Of a stretch of 64,000 nucleotides of DNA, positions 53,756-62,361 are shown in pieces. The number at the start of each line of letters is the position of its first letter. Position 1 is the first letter of the stretch. The DNA lies in contig SHNF01000014.1 in the NCBI GenBank assembly GCA_004295085.1, positions 1 to 64,000 of the forward strand. The letters are read 5' to 3'. The notes under the pieces were generated by a model. That model saw only the letters and a program-made list of their open reading frames with translations. It ran no database searches and was not told where the DNA came from. Made by a program: the position numbers and the translations under genes. The stretch comes from Planctomycetota bacterium. GTDB lineage: Bacteria; Planctomycetota; UBA1135.

Positions 53756-54838
53756 ATGAAACGACTGGTTATCTGCCTCGACGGCACCTGGAACCGTGCC
53801 GACCAGGAATACGAAGGAGTTCCCTGCCCCACCAACGTGGTTCAGATGGCGTTCCGGGCCGCCAAGCGCGATGGCGACGTCTCCCAGATCGTCTATTACG
53901 ACCAGGGCGTCGGCACCGGCAACCTCCTCGATCGCATCTCCGGCGGCGCCTTCGGCGAGGGCCTGGAAAGCAACATCCACGACGCCTACCGCTTCCTGGT
54001 CGCCAACTACGAGCCGAACGACCAGCTCTTCCTGTTCGGCTTCAGCCGGGGCGCCTTCACGGCGCGCAGCCTGGCCGGCATGATCCGCAAGTGCGGGATC
54101 CTGCGGCGCTCCTCGGTGCGCCACTACCGCCCCGCCGTGGGCCTGTACCGCAGCGCGCAGCGCCCCGATGACCCGGATCCCCAGCAATTCCGGCGCGAGC
54201 ACTCGGTGTGCGGCGGGGATCCGATCGACATCCACTTCGTCGGAGTGTGGGACACGGTCGGGGCACTGGGCATCCCGATGCGCGGCCTGCGCTGGCTGAC
54301 CCGCCGCGACTACCAGTTCCACGACACCGAGCTCAGCAAGAGCGTGAAGAACGCCTATCACGCCCTCGCCATCGATGAGCATCGCGCGCCCTTCCGGCCC
54401 ACGCTCTGGGCTTACGTGCCCAAGGAGGGGCAGACGGTCGAGCAGGTGTGGTTCTGCGGCGCGCACAGCGACGTCGGCGGCGGCTACCGCGAGCCCGGCC
54501 TCTCCAACATCGCCCTGACCTGGATGATGGAGAAGGCCCAGGCCGCCGGCTTGTCGATCGACACCGAGGCGGCGGCCGCGTACCCGCTCGTGCAGGACCT
54601 CAAGCTTCCCCCGCACAACTCGCGGACCGCGCTCTATCGCCTGGCGCGCGCCTTGCACAGAGCCATCGGCGTGGCCATGCCGATCTCGGGACAGATGCCC
54701 GCGGCCGCTCCGGTGAGCGATCCAAGACAGAGCCTGCACGAGTCCGTGCGGAAGCGCTGGGACGAGGATGAGGGCTACCGTCCCGCGTCGGTCCGCAACT
54801 ACTTCAAGCTGGTCGGCGACCCGCGCGCCAAGCCATGA
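53756..54838 (+). CDS. DUF2235 alpha/beta-hydrolase-like protein
   Basis: A 360-residue protein. It opens with MKRLVICLDGTWNRADQ, has a nucleophile elbow GFSRGAFTAR with Ser97, a GVWDTVGALG segment carrying a likely catalytic Asp, and CGAHSDVGGGY with the likely catalytic His. This is the DUF2235/Tle1 fold, some members of which are phospholipases. No signal peptide and no type VI secretion genes are present, so it is probably a cytoplasmic hydrolase. ATG 53756 is supported by GAAGGAACC upstream. The next gene overlaps its stop by four bases. Confidence 0.9.
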   Translation: MKRLVICLDGTWNRADQEYEGVPCPTNVVQMAFRAAKRDGDVSQIVYYDQGVGTGNLLDRISGGAFGEGLESNIHDAYRFLVANYEPNDQLFLFGFSRGAFTARSLAGMIRKCGILRRSSVRHYRPAVGLYRSAQRPDDPDPQQFRREHSVCGGDPIDIHFVGVWDTVGALGIPMRGLRWLTRRDYQFHDTELSKSVKNAYHALAIDEHRAPFRPTLWAYVPKEGQTVEQVWFCGAHSDVGGGYREPGLSNIALTWMMEKAQAAGLSIDTEAAAAYPLVQDLKLPPHNSRTALYRLARALHRAIGVAMPISGQMPAAAPVSDPRQSLHESVRKRWDEDEGYRPASVRNYFKLVGDPRAKP

Positions 54839-55209
54839 AGCCCGAGCAGGTCCTGCGCGGCACCTGGCGGATCACCGCGACGGAGAACCGCCGCCGCAAG
54901 GCCCTCGGCGCGCGCCAGCCGGCCCGGATCGCTTTCGGTCCGCGCAACCGGGGCTCCCTCCGCCTCCTGAGCGTGGACTGCAAGCTCGACTGCCGCTGCG
55001 GCGAGCGCGAGGGCCATCCCTCGGTCGCGTTCAGCTTCGCGGGCACGGACCAGGGTGACACGGTGAGCGGCCGCGGCGTCGCTGCCGTCGTTGACGGCCG
55101 CCTGCACGGCCACCTCTTCTTCCACCTCGGCGGCGAGTGTTCCTTTGCGGCCGAGCGGGTCGCTGCGCGCCGTCCCCGCCGGCTGCCAGCGCGGCGCAAG
55201 GGCCGCTGA
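54835..55209 (+). CDS. small protein of unknown function
   Basis: A 124-residue protein whose ATG overlaps the DUF2235 stop (ATGA). It starts MKPEQVLRGTWRITATENRR and ends in an Arg-rich tail. The middle (VAFSFAGTDQGDTVSGRGVAAV and GRLHGHLFFHLGGECSFAAER) looks like a small beta barrel. I recognise no family. Tight coupling suggests a role linked to the DUF2235 hydrolase. Confidence 0.7.
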   Translation: MKPEQVLRGTWRITATENRRRKALGARQPARIAFGPRNRGSLRLLSVDCKLDCRCGEREGHPSVAFSFAGTDQGDTVSGRGVAAVVDGRLHGHLFFHLGGECSFAAERVAARRPRRLPARRKGR

Positions 55210-55211
55210 CC

Positions 55212-55475
55212 ATGTCCTCGGCACCAAGGGGCGCCGTCCGAACCATCCAGGTGAAGGTCAAGCCCAACGCCCGGATCAGCGCGCTGGAGGAGCCGGCCAG
55301 CGGGGCCAGCGGGAGCCTCTGGCACGCCCAGGTCAAGGCGTCACCGGTCGATGGCAAGGCCAACGCGGAGCTGATCGCCCTGGTCGCCAGGCATTTCGGC
55401 TGCCCGAAGGCCGCCGTCTCCATCAAGAGCGGAGCGTCCGGGCGCATCAAGCTCCTCCAGATTCGCGAGGCCTGA
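55212..55475 (+). CDS. DUF167 (YggU-like) protein
   Basis: An 87-residue protein that matches DUF167: TIQVKVKPNARISALEE, then LWHAQVKASPVDGKANAELI, ALVARHFGCPKAAVSIKSGA, SGRIKLLQI. The fold is known from YggU structures but the function is not. It starts 2 bases after the previous stop and ends the three-gene set with DUF2235. Confidence 0.92.
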   Translation: MSSAPRGAVRTIQVKVKPNARISALEEPASGASGSLWHAQVKASPVDGKANAELIALVARHFGCPKAAVSIKSGASGRIKLLQIREA

Positions 55476-55507
55476 GTTTGTTGTGCTGTGATGGAGGCAG
55501 CTGCGAC

Positions 55508-56044
55508 CTACCGGGTCAGCAACAAGGCCAGCGCGGCGAGCGTGAAGCCGTCCTGGACGAGTCCCAGGCGCGTCATGTCTTGAAGCTTTGAGAGCGGCAT
55601 CGTCAGGGCTTGCTGGATCCCTTCCGCCTCCTCGAGCCTCAGGCACGCGCTGCTGGCGGCTCCCAGCTCCGCCACGAAGACCTCCGCGCGGGTCATCAGC
55701 AAGCCGGAGTCCGGGTACAGCTCTCCGAGCCGGCGCATGGCGGCGGCTTCCAATCCGGTCTCCTCCAGCAGCTCGCGCCGCGCGCCGGCCTCAGGGCTTT
55801 CTCCCGGTTTGCACATGCCGCGGGGGAACTCCACGGAGCGGCGTCCGATCGGATAACGCTCCACTTCCAGGAGCAGCAAGTCTGCATCGGAGTAGCGGGG
55901 CACGATGACGACGCCCGGCGGATTGCCCTGGTACATGATCCGGACGTGCGTCCCGCTGTGGCCGTCGCCGTGCTGGATCCGGTCGTTGTAGACCGCGATC
56001 CACTCGTTCTGCCAGGCGACGCGTTCTTCCAGTGTCTTGATCAT
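55508..56044 (-). CDS. NUDIX hydrolase (ADP-ribose pyrophosphatase-like)
   Basis: A 178-residue enzyme. The Nudix box is perfect: GMCKPGESPEAGARRELLEE followed by TGL (G-x5-E-x7-RE-U-x-EE-x-G-U). YPDSGLLMTRAEVFVAE downstream resembles ADP-ribose and nucleotide-sugar pyrophosphatases. The ATG at 56044 lies 11 bases after the end of the unknown 459-residue gene, so the pair is probably co-transcribed. Confidence 0.93.
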   Translation of the reverse strand: MIKTLEERVAWQNEWIAVYNDRIQHGDGHSGTHVRIMYQGNPPGVVIVPRYSDADLLLLEVERYPIGRRSVEFPRGMCKPGESPEAGARRELLEETGLEAAAMRRLGELYPDSGLLMTRAEVFVAELGAASSACLRLEEAEGIQQALTMPLSKLQDMTRLGLVQDGFTLAALALLLTR

Positions 56045-56055
56045 CGGTGGGGCCC

Positions 56056-57435
56056 TTACACCTGCTGGCGGAAGGAATCCAGGATCGACAGGTAATTCTG
56101 AGTTGCCTGAACCTCGGTCGAGACCACGGCCATTTCCTGGAATGCGCGGCCGGGGCGCCAGACTCCGGCGATCGCGTGCAGCAGTCCGACCAGGACCGTC
56201 GACGGCAGGTTGATGGCGAATTGCACCGGCCCGTTGGTCGGCGGAGCATCGCCTTCCGGCGGCTCCGCCGTCACGGCTTCCACGAAGCCGGCGAGCCCGG
56301 CGTAGAACCGGGCCTTGACGTCGACCGCGGCGCCCACGTGCACGGCGCCGCGGCAAGTCACCGCGCCGAGCAATTGCGCGGCGCCGTGCGCCCGCTGCTC
56401 CTCGCTCAGCGAGTCCGCGTCCGCGCGCGCCAGGAACGCGCTCACCTGCTTCCAGTCGAGCAAAGGCAGGGACTTGACCCGCCCGGTCAGTCCGAGCGTC
56501 GACCGCGCCGACTGCGAGCGGTAGCCATGCACCACCTCGAAGGCGTCCTCCGAGGTGACGGTCGCTTGGTCGCTGAGGGCGCCGACGGAGCTCGCAACGA
56601 CCCGGTTGTAGCAAGCATCCACGACCTCGCGCGCGGATCGGGCCAGCGCCGGCAGTGCGGCGAGGTCGGCCCGTTGGATCGGACCGAGCTTGAACCGGCG
56701 CGCTTCCCTCTCGAAAGCATCCGCGTCCATGGCTGCCAGCTGTTGATAGTAGAACGAGCGCCGTTCCCCTGCACCGCGGTCGGGATTCTCCCTGGCCTTG
56801 CGCCGGATGACCTGCAGCAACGGTCCAATCCTGTGGCCTGCTTGTCCGGCGCGCCGCGCGGCCAGCTTCAGCTCGCTGGAAAGAGGCCGGGCCGGCTGGA
56901 CTGCCGCCGGTGCGGCCGCAGGATGGCCCTGGAGGACGGAATCGATCGCGAGCAGGCCATCGAGCTTGTCGGCGAAGACTGGGTCATCGATGCTGGTCCG
57001 ATCGGGCCGACGCCGTCCGGCAAGGACCTCCGCCAGCTCCGCCTGCAGGATGGGACGTTCTGCCGGCGGAAGCTGAGCCAGCTCCGGCCATCCGGAGGAC
57101 AGGAAGCTGGGGTTCGATCCGGTCAGGGCGCTCTGGAAGACCCGTTTCGCGGCCGAACGGATGCTGCCCTTGCGCAGGCAGATCGACATCCGGCCCTGGG
57201 CGATCATTTCCAGGAAGGCGCGGCCCTGCTCACCGTCCTCCCGCGCGGACTGCAGGAAGAAGGGCGAGTCCACCACCATGACCTCGCTGAGCCGGAAGCG
57301 CCGCCCCAGCAGCAGGCCGCTCATGAGACTTCCGGCACAGGTATGGCAATACTGGGCCCGGCTCTGAGCGCCGGCCGTGTGGTCGAACCGCACCGTATCG
57401 AACAGATCGAAGAAGACTGCCACGCCGACCCTCAT
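56056..57435 (-). CDS. protein of unknown function, 459 residues, upstream of NUDIX gene
   Basis: I do not recognise this family. The protein is soluble with no signal peptide. It begins MRVGVAVFFDLFDTVRFDHT, has a CxxC (QYCHTCAG) near residue 32, a conserved-looking LLLGRRFRLSEVMVVDSPFF followed by FLEMIAQGRMSICLR, and a largely helical remainder rich in Ala, Arg and Leu. The ATG at 57435 lies just after AGGACGAGG, and a longer frame upstream is not protein-like. The tight spacing with the NUDIX gene suggests a shared process, perhaps nucleotide signalling or defence, but nothing in the sequence proves this. Confidence 0.7.
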   Translation of the reverse strand: MRVGVAVFFDLFDTVRFDHTAGAQSRAQYCHTCAGSLMSGLLLGRRFRLSEVMVVDSPFFLQSAREDGEQGRAFLEMIAQGRMSICLRKGSIRSAAKRVFQSALTGSNPSFLSSGWPELAQLPPAERPILQAELAEVLAGRRRPDRTSIDDPVFADKLDGLLAIDSVLQGHPAAAPAAVQPARPLSSELKLAARRAGQAGHRIGPLLQVIRRKARENPDRGAGERRSFYYQQLAAMDADAFEREARRFKLGPIQRADLAALPALARSAREVVDACYNRVVASSVGALSDQATVTSEDAFEVVHGYRSQSARSTLGLTGRVKSLPLLDWKQVSAFLARADADSLSEEQRAHGAAQLLGAVTCRGAVHVGAAVDVKARFYAGLAGFVEAVTAEPPEGDAPPTNGPVQFAINLPSTVLVGLLHAIAGVWRPGRAFQEMAVVSTEVQATQNYLSILDSFRQQV

Positions 57436-57689
57436 CCTCGTCCTGGCCTGAAGGGTACCTCGCGTGCACTGCCTCGGCCTCGCGACCGAATGCCGCCAGT
57501 GCCGAGCCGAGGTTCTAGCACGCCAATCCGAAGTCGGGACGCAGCGCCACGGCCGCGGCGAAGACGGCAACGGCAGCAACGCGGGCCCCGCGACCCTTGA
57601 GACTGGGATCGTGCGAAAAGGGGGGAGGCAGGATGAGGCAGTGGTCCGGAACAAGGAGCAACTCTTCCGGGATTTCGACAGCGCGCAGC

Positions 57690-59720
57690 TCAGGTGGCTG
57701 CTGGAGTGCGCTTGCGACGCGACAGAAGCAGCACCAGGCCGGCCAAGGCAACAAGGGAAAGGAGCAGCAGCAGGAGGGGGAGCCCGCCGCCGGAATCGTC
57801 GACCAGCTCCAGCGCGGCGACATCGCTGGTGACGCGCTGGCAGCGGGAGCAGCGGGCGATGACGGAGAGAAAGGTGCTGGCGGGCGCGAGGTCGGCGGGA
57901 AGCGTGGCGGCGAAGGACCAGATGTCGGGCGCGGGCTTGTCCAGCGTTCCGAGAGGGAGTTGCAGGAGACCCTGGTCGCTCAGGATGCGGGCCGAGAAGT
58001 CGATCTGGCCATCCAGGGTGGGCGTCGTGATCAGGCTGCCGGAGAGGGTCAGGGGAGAGTTGGGCGCGACACGCAGCTGCCGCAGGTTGCCGTCCAGGGT
58101 GATCGCGAGCGCGGGCGTCGTGATGTCGAGCGTGCTGAAGCCTTGCGCGGGCACGGCGTCGTCGGTGCCGAGCGCGCGCTGGGAGAGTGCGAGGCGCCAG
58201 CCGAGCGGTCCGTAGGACTGCGGCAGGAACTCGCGCGGGACGCGGAGCTGGAGCGCGCCGGCGCGGCGGTCAGGTACCGGAGCCGGCAGGTGGATCTCGA
58301 ACAGGGCCTCGGGGGCCGGTACCGGCGCGCGCAGTTCGGCGGGCGGCTCCTGCTCGGTGAGCCACTGGTTGTCCGCGAACTGGCTGCTCACGAAGTGGTC
58401 GGCGGCGCCGTCGAGGTCGGTGTCCAGCTCGAGGGAGAGGGCGGGGGAGGTGGCGGCGAGATCGAAGGGCGCCTCCAGGAAGGCGGTGAAGACCAGCTCG
58501 CGGTCGAGAGCGAGCAGCGAGGCGAAGCGCAGGTCGCCGCGCGGGTCGAGCTGCTCGTTGCGCGGCGACGGCACGCGCTGTTGGGAGCCGCCGCAGGGGC
58601 TGCGGTGGTCCTCGATCCAGCGGGCGAGCCGGCGCGCAATCTGTTTCTCCTTGTCCGTCAGCTTCGTGCCTTGCGGCGTGCCGTGCATGAGGCGTTCGCC
58701 GTCCTCGATGTCGTCCCCGGTCTCCGGATCGCGGTGGATGGGGTCCGGTCCGGCGCCGAGACCGAGGATGTGGCCGAGCTCGTGGGCCAGCGTGCGGCCG
58801 GAGTTCCTGCCGATCTCGACCCGGCAGCGGCGTCCGTAGCCCATGTTCTTGCCGAGCGGCGAGTCGGGATCGATCCCGAGCTCGCGCAGCATGGCGCGCC
58901 ACTCCTCGCTCTCGGGATTGAGGACGTCACCGTCGCCGAGAGTCGGGCCCGGAATGTCGTCCACGATGTAGACGTCGAGACAGTGGGGATCCTCTTCGGC
59001 CAGCTCGGGCTCGCCCGTCTCGGGCGCGGAGGGCACGTTGCGCGTGGGCGGAGAACGCTTGAAGCGGACACCGCTGCCGGCGAAGGTGCGATTCACCTCG
59101 TCCACCCAGGCGTCGAAGTCCGCGTCGGTCGGCCGCGGCGGCGGCCCGTCCACGAGGTGGAATTTGAGGCACAGCTCGATGTCGGCTGGGCCGGATGCTG
59201 GCGTGGCGCCGCCACCGGGCGCTCCGTCGGGCGGCGTTCCACCTGCTGGCGGAGGGTCACCTCCGCCAGCCGGCGGAGTGGCGGGCCCGCACACCACCCC
59301 GCGTCCTTCCAGCGCGAGCGTGATGGTCTCAGTCACGCGACCGCCGCCGAGGGGATAGTCCACCTGGATCTTGAGCGTGGCCGTGGAGGTGCGCACCGCC
59401 TGCGGGCGGAAGGTCACCGTGACCTGCAGCTCGCCGTCGGCCACCTGGCCCTTGCTGCTGGTCCAGTCGTCCGGCTGGTCGGTCGTGAGGTCCACGCCCG
59501 GGAACTCCACGCGGCCGGGCGTGCCGGCCTTCTGGAGCAGGAAGAACGCGCGGACGTGCTCGCCTTCCTCCCCGGGCCGGCCGGCGCAGGCGAAGAAGCG
59601 GAACTCCTCCGGCGTCAGGGTCACCGGGATCCGCGCCGGGACCGCGTCCTGGGCCTGGCTCAGGTCGCATAGGAGCGCCAGCACGAGAACGGCCAGCGCG
59701 GAAGGATAGACGGAGCGCAT
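57690..59720 (-). CDS. surface-anchored matrixin-like metalloprotease
   Basis: A 676-residue exoprotein. It has a signal peptide (LAVLVLALLCDLSQAQ), an N-terminal beta domain, a Pro/Gly-rich linker at about 148-178, and a catalytic domain with HELGHILGLG at 313-322. His313, Glu314 and His317 are clear, but the metzincin third His expected at 323 is Ala; His329 (PDPIH) after a short insertion may replace it. RLMHGTP (343-349) looks like the Met-turn. Two beta domains follow. The C-terminus is Gly-rich, then a transmembrane helix (LPLLLLLLSLVALAGLVLLL) and SRRKR, which resembles a sorting or anchoring signal. Confidence 0.82.
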   Translation of the reverse strand: MRSVYPSALAVLVLALLCDLSQAQDAVPARIPVTLTPEEFRFFACAGRPGEEGEHVRAFFLLQKAGTPGRVEFPGVDLTTDQPDDWTSSKGQVADGELQVTVTFRPQAVRTSTATLKIQVDYPLGGGRVTETITLALEGRGVVCGPATPPAGGGDPPPAGGTPPDGAPGGGATPASGPADIELCLKFHLVDGPPPRPTDADFDAWVDEVNRTFAGSGVRFKRSPPTRNVPSAPETGEPELAEEDPHCLDVYIVDDIPGPTLGDGDVLNPESEEWRAMLRELGIDPDSPLGKNMGYGRRCRVEIGRNSGRTLAHELGHILGLGAGPDPIHRDPETGDDIEDGERLMHGTPQGTKLTDKEKQIARRLARWIEDHRSPCGGSQQRVPSPRNEQLDPRGDLRFASLLALDRELVFTAFLEAPFDLAATSPALSLELDTDLDGAADHFVSSQFADNQWLTEQEPPAELRAPVPAPEALFEIHLPAPVPDRRAGALQLRVPREFLPQSYGPLGWRLALSQRALGTDDAVPAQGFSTLDITTPALAITLDGNLRQLRVAPNSPLTLSGSLITTPTLDGQIDFSARILSDQGLLQLPLGTLDKPAPDIWSFAATLPADLAPASTFLSVIARCSRCQRVTSDVAALELVDDSGGGLPLLLLLLSLVALAGLVLLLSRRKRTPAAT

Positions 59721-59726
59721 GGGCTC

Positions 59727-59732
59727 ACGATA
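59727..59732 (-). promoter_or_regulatory. -10 element, leaderless configuration
   Basis: TATCGT on the minus strand with exactly 6 bases before the ATG at 59720 of the matrixin-like gene. Confidence 0.5.
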
Positions 59733-59738
59733 CCGCCT

Positions 59739-59744
59739 TAGACT
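59739..59744 (+). promoter_or_regulatory. -10 element, leaderless configuration
   Basis: TAGACT with exactly 6 bases before the GTG at 59751 of the VOC gene. It lies inside a CCGCC/GGCGG hairpin (59733-59749) within the 30-base divergent gap. Confidence 0.55.
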
Positions 59745-59750
59745 GGCGGC

Positions 59751-60119
59751 GTGATCAAGCTTGCCATTCCGCTCCTGCACGTCTCCAGCTCCGTTGCGGC
59801 GGAGGAGTTCTATTGCAACCGGCTCGGCTTCCGGCTCCACTTCGCCTACCGGGTGGACGAGAAGAGGGCGGATCCCTGCTTTCTCGGGCTGTCGCGCGAC
59901 GCGGTGTGGCTGCACGTCTCCTCCTTTCCCGGTGATGGCGTCGCCGGTGGCGTGGCGGGCCTGATCGTCGACGACGTGGACGCGCTGCACGCGGAGCTGG
60001 TCGCCAAGCAGGTCGCGATCGCGCTGCCGCCGACCGACCAGACCTGGGGCAACCGGGAGATGTACGTGAAGGACGCAGACGGCAACAGTCTCCGGTTCAT
60101 CCAAGCGGCTGCGGAATGA
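59751..60119 (+). CDS. VOC-family (glyoxalase/bleomycin-resistance-like) protein
   Basis: A 122-residue protein with the vicinal-oxygen-chelate fold: AIPLLHVSSSVAAEEFYCNR, LGFRLHFAYRV, LHVSSFPGDG, and WGNREMYVKDADGNSLRFIQ. One His near the N-terminus and Glu in REMYV are plausible metal ligands. The substrate is unknown. The GTG start is set by the family N-terminus and by the promoter position. It is divergent from the matrixin-like gene with only 30 bases between start codons. Confidence 0.9.
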   Translation: MIKLAIPLLHVSSSVAAEEFYCNRLGFRLHFAYRVDEKRADPCFLGLSRDAVWLHVSSFPGDGVAGGVAGLIVDDVDALHAELVAKQVAIALPPTDQTWGNREMYVKDADGNSLRFIQAAAE

Positions 60120-60171
60120 CGACTTTCAAACACCGCATGGAATGCGCAGCGGATTCCTCGGTCGAGCTTGC

Positions 60172-60834
60172 ATGAGGATCGTCTCCGTCAACGTCGGGCT
60201 CCCGCGCGACGTCGCCTGGCGGGGGAAGGCCGTGCGGACGTCGATCTGGAAGAGTCCCGTGCCGGGCCGCGTGCGGGTGCGCCACCTCAACCTGGAGGGC
60301 GACCGCCAGTCCGACCTGTCCGTGCACGGCGGCGTGGACAAGGCTGTGTACGCCTACCCGAGTGACCACTACGCATTTTGGCGGGAACAGTTGCGCGGCG
60401 TGGAGCTTCCCTGGGGCGCCTTCGGCGAGAATCTCACGACCGAAGGGCTGCTGGAAGGCGAGGTGCGGATCGGGGATCGCCTGAGAGCCGGCTCGGCCGA
60501 GCTCGTGGTGACCCAGCCGCGCATGCCCTGCTACAAGCTCGGCGTCCGCTTCGACCGACCGACCATCGTGAAGCAGTTCCTCCAGAGCCGCCGCAGCGGC
60601 TTCTATCTCGCGGTCGTGGCGGAGGGAGAGGTCGCGGCGGGGGATCCGATCGAGTGGCGGGGGCGACAGGAGGACGGGCTGACGGTCGCGGAGATCGTGG
60701 AGCTCTACGCCTCGGACGCCGAGAATCAGGAGCTGCTGCGCCGCGCCGCCGGGCTGGCCGCCCTGCCGGAGGACTGGAGGGAGTACTTCCGCAAACGCCT
60801 CTGGGATGCGGACGCCGAGGACCGAGACACATGA
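60172..60834 (+). CDS. MOSC domain protein (YiiM-like)
   Basis: A 220-residue protein. The MOSC domain covers most of it: [54 protein letters not shown], and [10 protein letters not shown] with the conserved Cys120 that binds the molybdenum cofactor. The C-terminal 3-alpha helical extension is that of YiiM-type proteins, which reduce N-hydroxylated compounds. The stop overlaps the start of the next gene. Confidence 0.92.
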   Translation: MRIVSVNVGLPRDVAWRGKAVRTSIWKSPVPGRVRVRHLNLEGDRQSDLSVHGGVDKAVYAYPSDHYAFWREQLRGVELPWGAFGENLTTEGLLEGEVRIGDRLRAGSAELVVTQPRMPCYKLGVRFDRPTIVKQFLQSRRSGFYLAVVAEGEVAAGDPIEWRGRQEDGLTVAEIVELYASDAENQELLRRAAGLAALPEDWREYFRKRLWDADAEDRDT

Positions 60835-61562
60835 CCACGATCACAGAAGTCGCTCCGGACGTCTACCGCATCTCGACCTTCGTGCCGGCAGCGAATCTCG
60901 AGTTCGCCCAGTTCCTGGTCCGGGACGAAGAGCCGTTGCTGTTCCACACCGGCTTGAAGGCGCTGTTTCCCGCGGTTCGCGAGGCGGTAGCTTCCGTCAT
61001 GGATCCGGCGAAGCTCCGCTGGCTGAGCTTCAGCCACTTCGAGGCGGATGAGTGCGGGGCGCTCAACGAGTGGCTGGCCCTGGCATCGAAGGCCGAGGCA
61101 GCCTGCAACCTCGTGGCCGCGGCGGTGAGCGTGGACGACTTCACCGGCCGGCCGTCGCGGGTGCTGGCGGACGGCGAGGTCCTCGTGACCGGCAAGCAGC
61201 GCTTCCGCTTCCTGCGGACGCCGCACGTGCCTCATTGCTGGGAGGCAGGGCTCTTGTTCGAGGAGACGAACGGCATCCTGTTCTGCTCCGACCTGTTCCA
61301 GCAGAACGGCGAACGTCCGGCCACAACGGAGTCGGACGTGGTCGGGCCCTGCAAGGAGGCCTTGCTGGAGTACCAGGAGGGGCCGTTCGCGCACTACCTG
61401 CCGTACACGCCGAACACGGACGGCATCTTCCAGCGCCTGTCGGGATTGAAGCCGAGCACGCTCGCCACCATGCACGGCGCCGTGTTCCACGGCGACGGCG
61501 GGCGCGCGCTCGTGGAGCTCGCTGGGGTCATGAGGGAAGTGCTCGGCAGGCGTCGCGACTGA
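60831..61562 (+). CDS. metallo-beta-lactamase-fold protein, flavodiiron/ODP-like
   Basis: A 243-residue protein whose ATG overlaps the MOSC stop (ATGA). The metal-binding motif is SHFEADECG (His69-x-Glu71-x-Asp73), the HxExD variant of the flavodiiron oxygen-binding domain, not the HxHxDH of hydrolytic lactamases. [21 protein letters not shown] and [10 protein letters not shown] supply further ligands. It lacks the flavodoxin domain of true flavodiiron proteins. A di-iron redox or sensing role is inferred. Confidence 0.88.
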   Translation: MTTITEVAPDVYRISTFVPAANLEFAQFLVRDEEPLLFHTGLKALFPAVREAVASVMDPAKLRWLSFSHFEADECGALNEWLALASKAEAACNLVAAAVSVDDFTGRPSRVLADGEVLVTGKQRFRFLRTPHVPHCWEAGLLFEETNGILFCSDLFQQNGERPATTESDVVGPCKEALLEYQEGPFAHYLPYTPNTDGIFQRLSGLKPSTLATMHGAVFHGDGGRALVELAGVMREVLGRRRD

Positions 61563-61584
61563 AATGGCTGGACGCCACCGCTGG

Positions 61585-61590
61585 TAGACT
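61585..61590 (+). promoter_or_regulatory. -10 element, leaderless configuration
   Basis: TAGACT followed by exactly 6 bases and the ATG at 61597. Confidence 0.55.
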
Positions 61591-61596
61591 GGCGGA

Positions 61597-61866
61597 ATGG
61601 ACGATGACCTCGAAGAAATGTCGCGGGAGCAGCTCGTCGCAGAGGTCAAGAAGCTTCGTCAGGGCATCCGAGAGCATCGCGACAGCAGCCGGCATGAGCT
61701 GTGCTGGCATCATCCGGCACTGTGGGGACTGCTGCCGGAGCGGACCGACCCGCTGCCCGTGGTGCCGGACTGGCCGGAATTCATGCGCGGCTGCGTGAGA
61801 TACCGCCAGTCCCTGGATGAACAGGCGCCCCAGGCTCCGCGAGCCAGGGAGCCCTATCCGGAGTGA
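61597..61866 (+). CDS. small conserved protein of unknown function
   Basis: An 89-residue soluble protein. The core LVAEVKKLRQGIREHRDSSR, then HELCWHHPALWGLLPERTDP and DWPEFMRGCVRYRQSLDEQ, is one I recall as a widespread small conserved protein without an assigned function. A short N-terminal coiled coil is followed by a Trp/Pro-rich segment. The transcript appears leaderless. The DUF1772 gene follows after 4 bases. Confidence 0.85.
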   Translation: MDDDLEEMSREQLVAEVKKLRQGIREHRDSSRHELCWHHPALWGLLPERTDPLPVVPDWPEFMRGCVRYRQSLDEQAPQAPRAREPYPE

Positions 61867-61870
61867 GGTG

Positions 61871-62329
61871 ATGCTGAGCCTGCAAACGAGCTTGGAGGTC
61901 GTGGCTACGCTCGCCTGCGCCATCTTCGCGGGAGCTGCGCTGTACATCAATCTGGTCGAGCACCCTGCCCGGATGTCCTGCGGAACCGAGCTGGCGGTCA
62001 CCCAGTGGGCGCCGAGCTATGAACGAGCCACTCGCATGCAGGTACCGTTGGCCGCCGTTTCGTTTGCGTCGGCGGCCGGGGCGTGGCTGGCGGGGTCGAG
62101 CGCCTGGTGGCTCGTGGGAGGACTGCTCCTGGCCCTGAACATTCCGTTCACTCTCGCAGTCATCATGCCGGTCAATCGACGGATTCATTCCCCCGACCTT
62201 GACAGGCGGTCGGAAGAAGCACGCCGGCTCCTGCAAAGATGGAACCGGCTGCATGCGGTACGGACGATGCCGAGTGTCGTGGCTCTGGTCATTCTCCTCC
62301 TCAATGCGATCGTGCCTACGCCGGCTTGA
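61871..62329 (+). CDS. DUF1772 membrane protein
   Basis: A 152-residue protein with four predicted transmembrane segments: LEVVATLACAIFAGAALYI, QVPLAAVSFASAAGAWLAG, WWLVGGLLLALNIPFTLAVI and VALVILLLNAIV. The pattern YINLVEHPAR in the first loop and MPVNRRI in the third is typical of DUF1772 (anthrone-oxygenase-like) proteins, whose bacterial role is unclear. ATG 61871 is set by the first membrane segment. Confidence 0.88.
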   Translation: MLSLQTSLEVVATLACAIFAGAALYINLVEHPARMSCGTELAVTQWAPSYERATRMQVPLAAVSFASAAGAWLAGSSAWWLVGGLLLALNIPFTLAVIMPVNRRIHSPDLDRRSEEARRLLQRWNRLHAVRTMPSVVALVILLLNAIVPTPA

Positions 62330-62361
62330 CGGCCGGCGGGGCGGGTCCTAAGCCCAGGCCC

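Noticed and set aside
53756..54838. Type VI secretion phospholipase effector (Tle1)
   Set aside because: The DUF2235 fold fits, but no vgrG, hcp or immunity-like gene is nearby, and many DUF2235 proteins are unrelated to type VI secretion.
57111..57120. GGTTCGATCC, as a tRNA T-arm
   Set aside because: It lies inside a coding region and has no acceptor stem, anticodon arm or D-arm around it.
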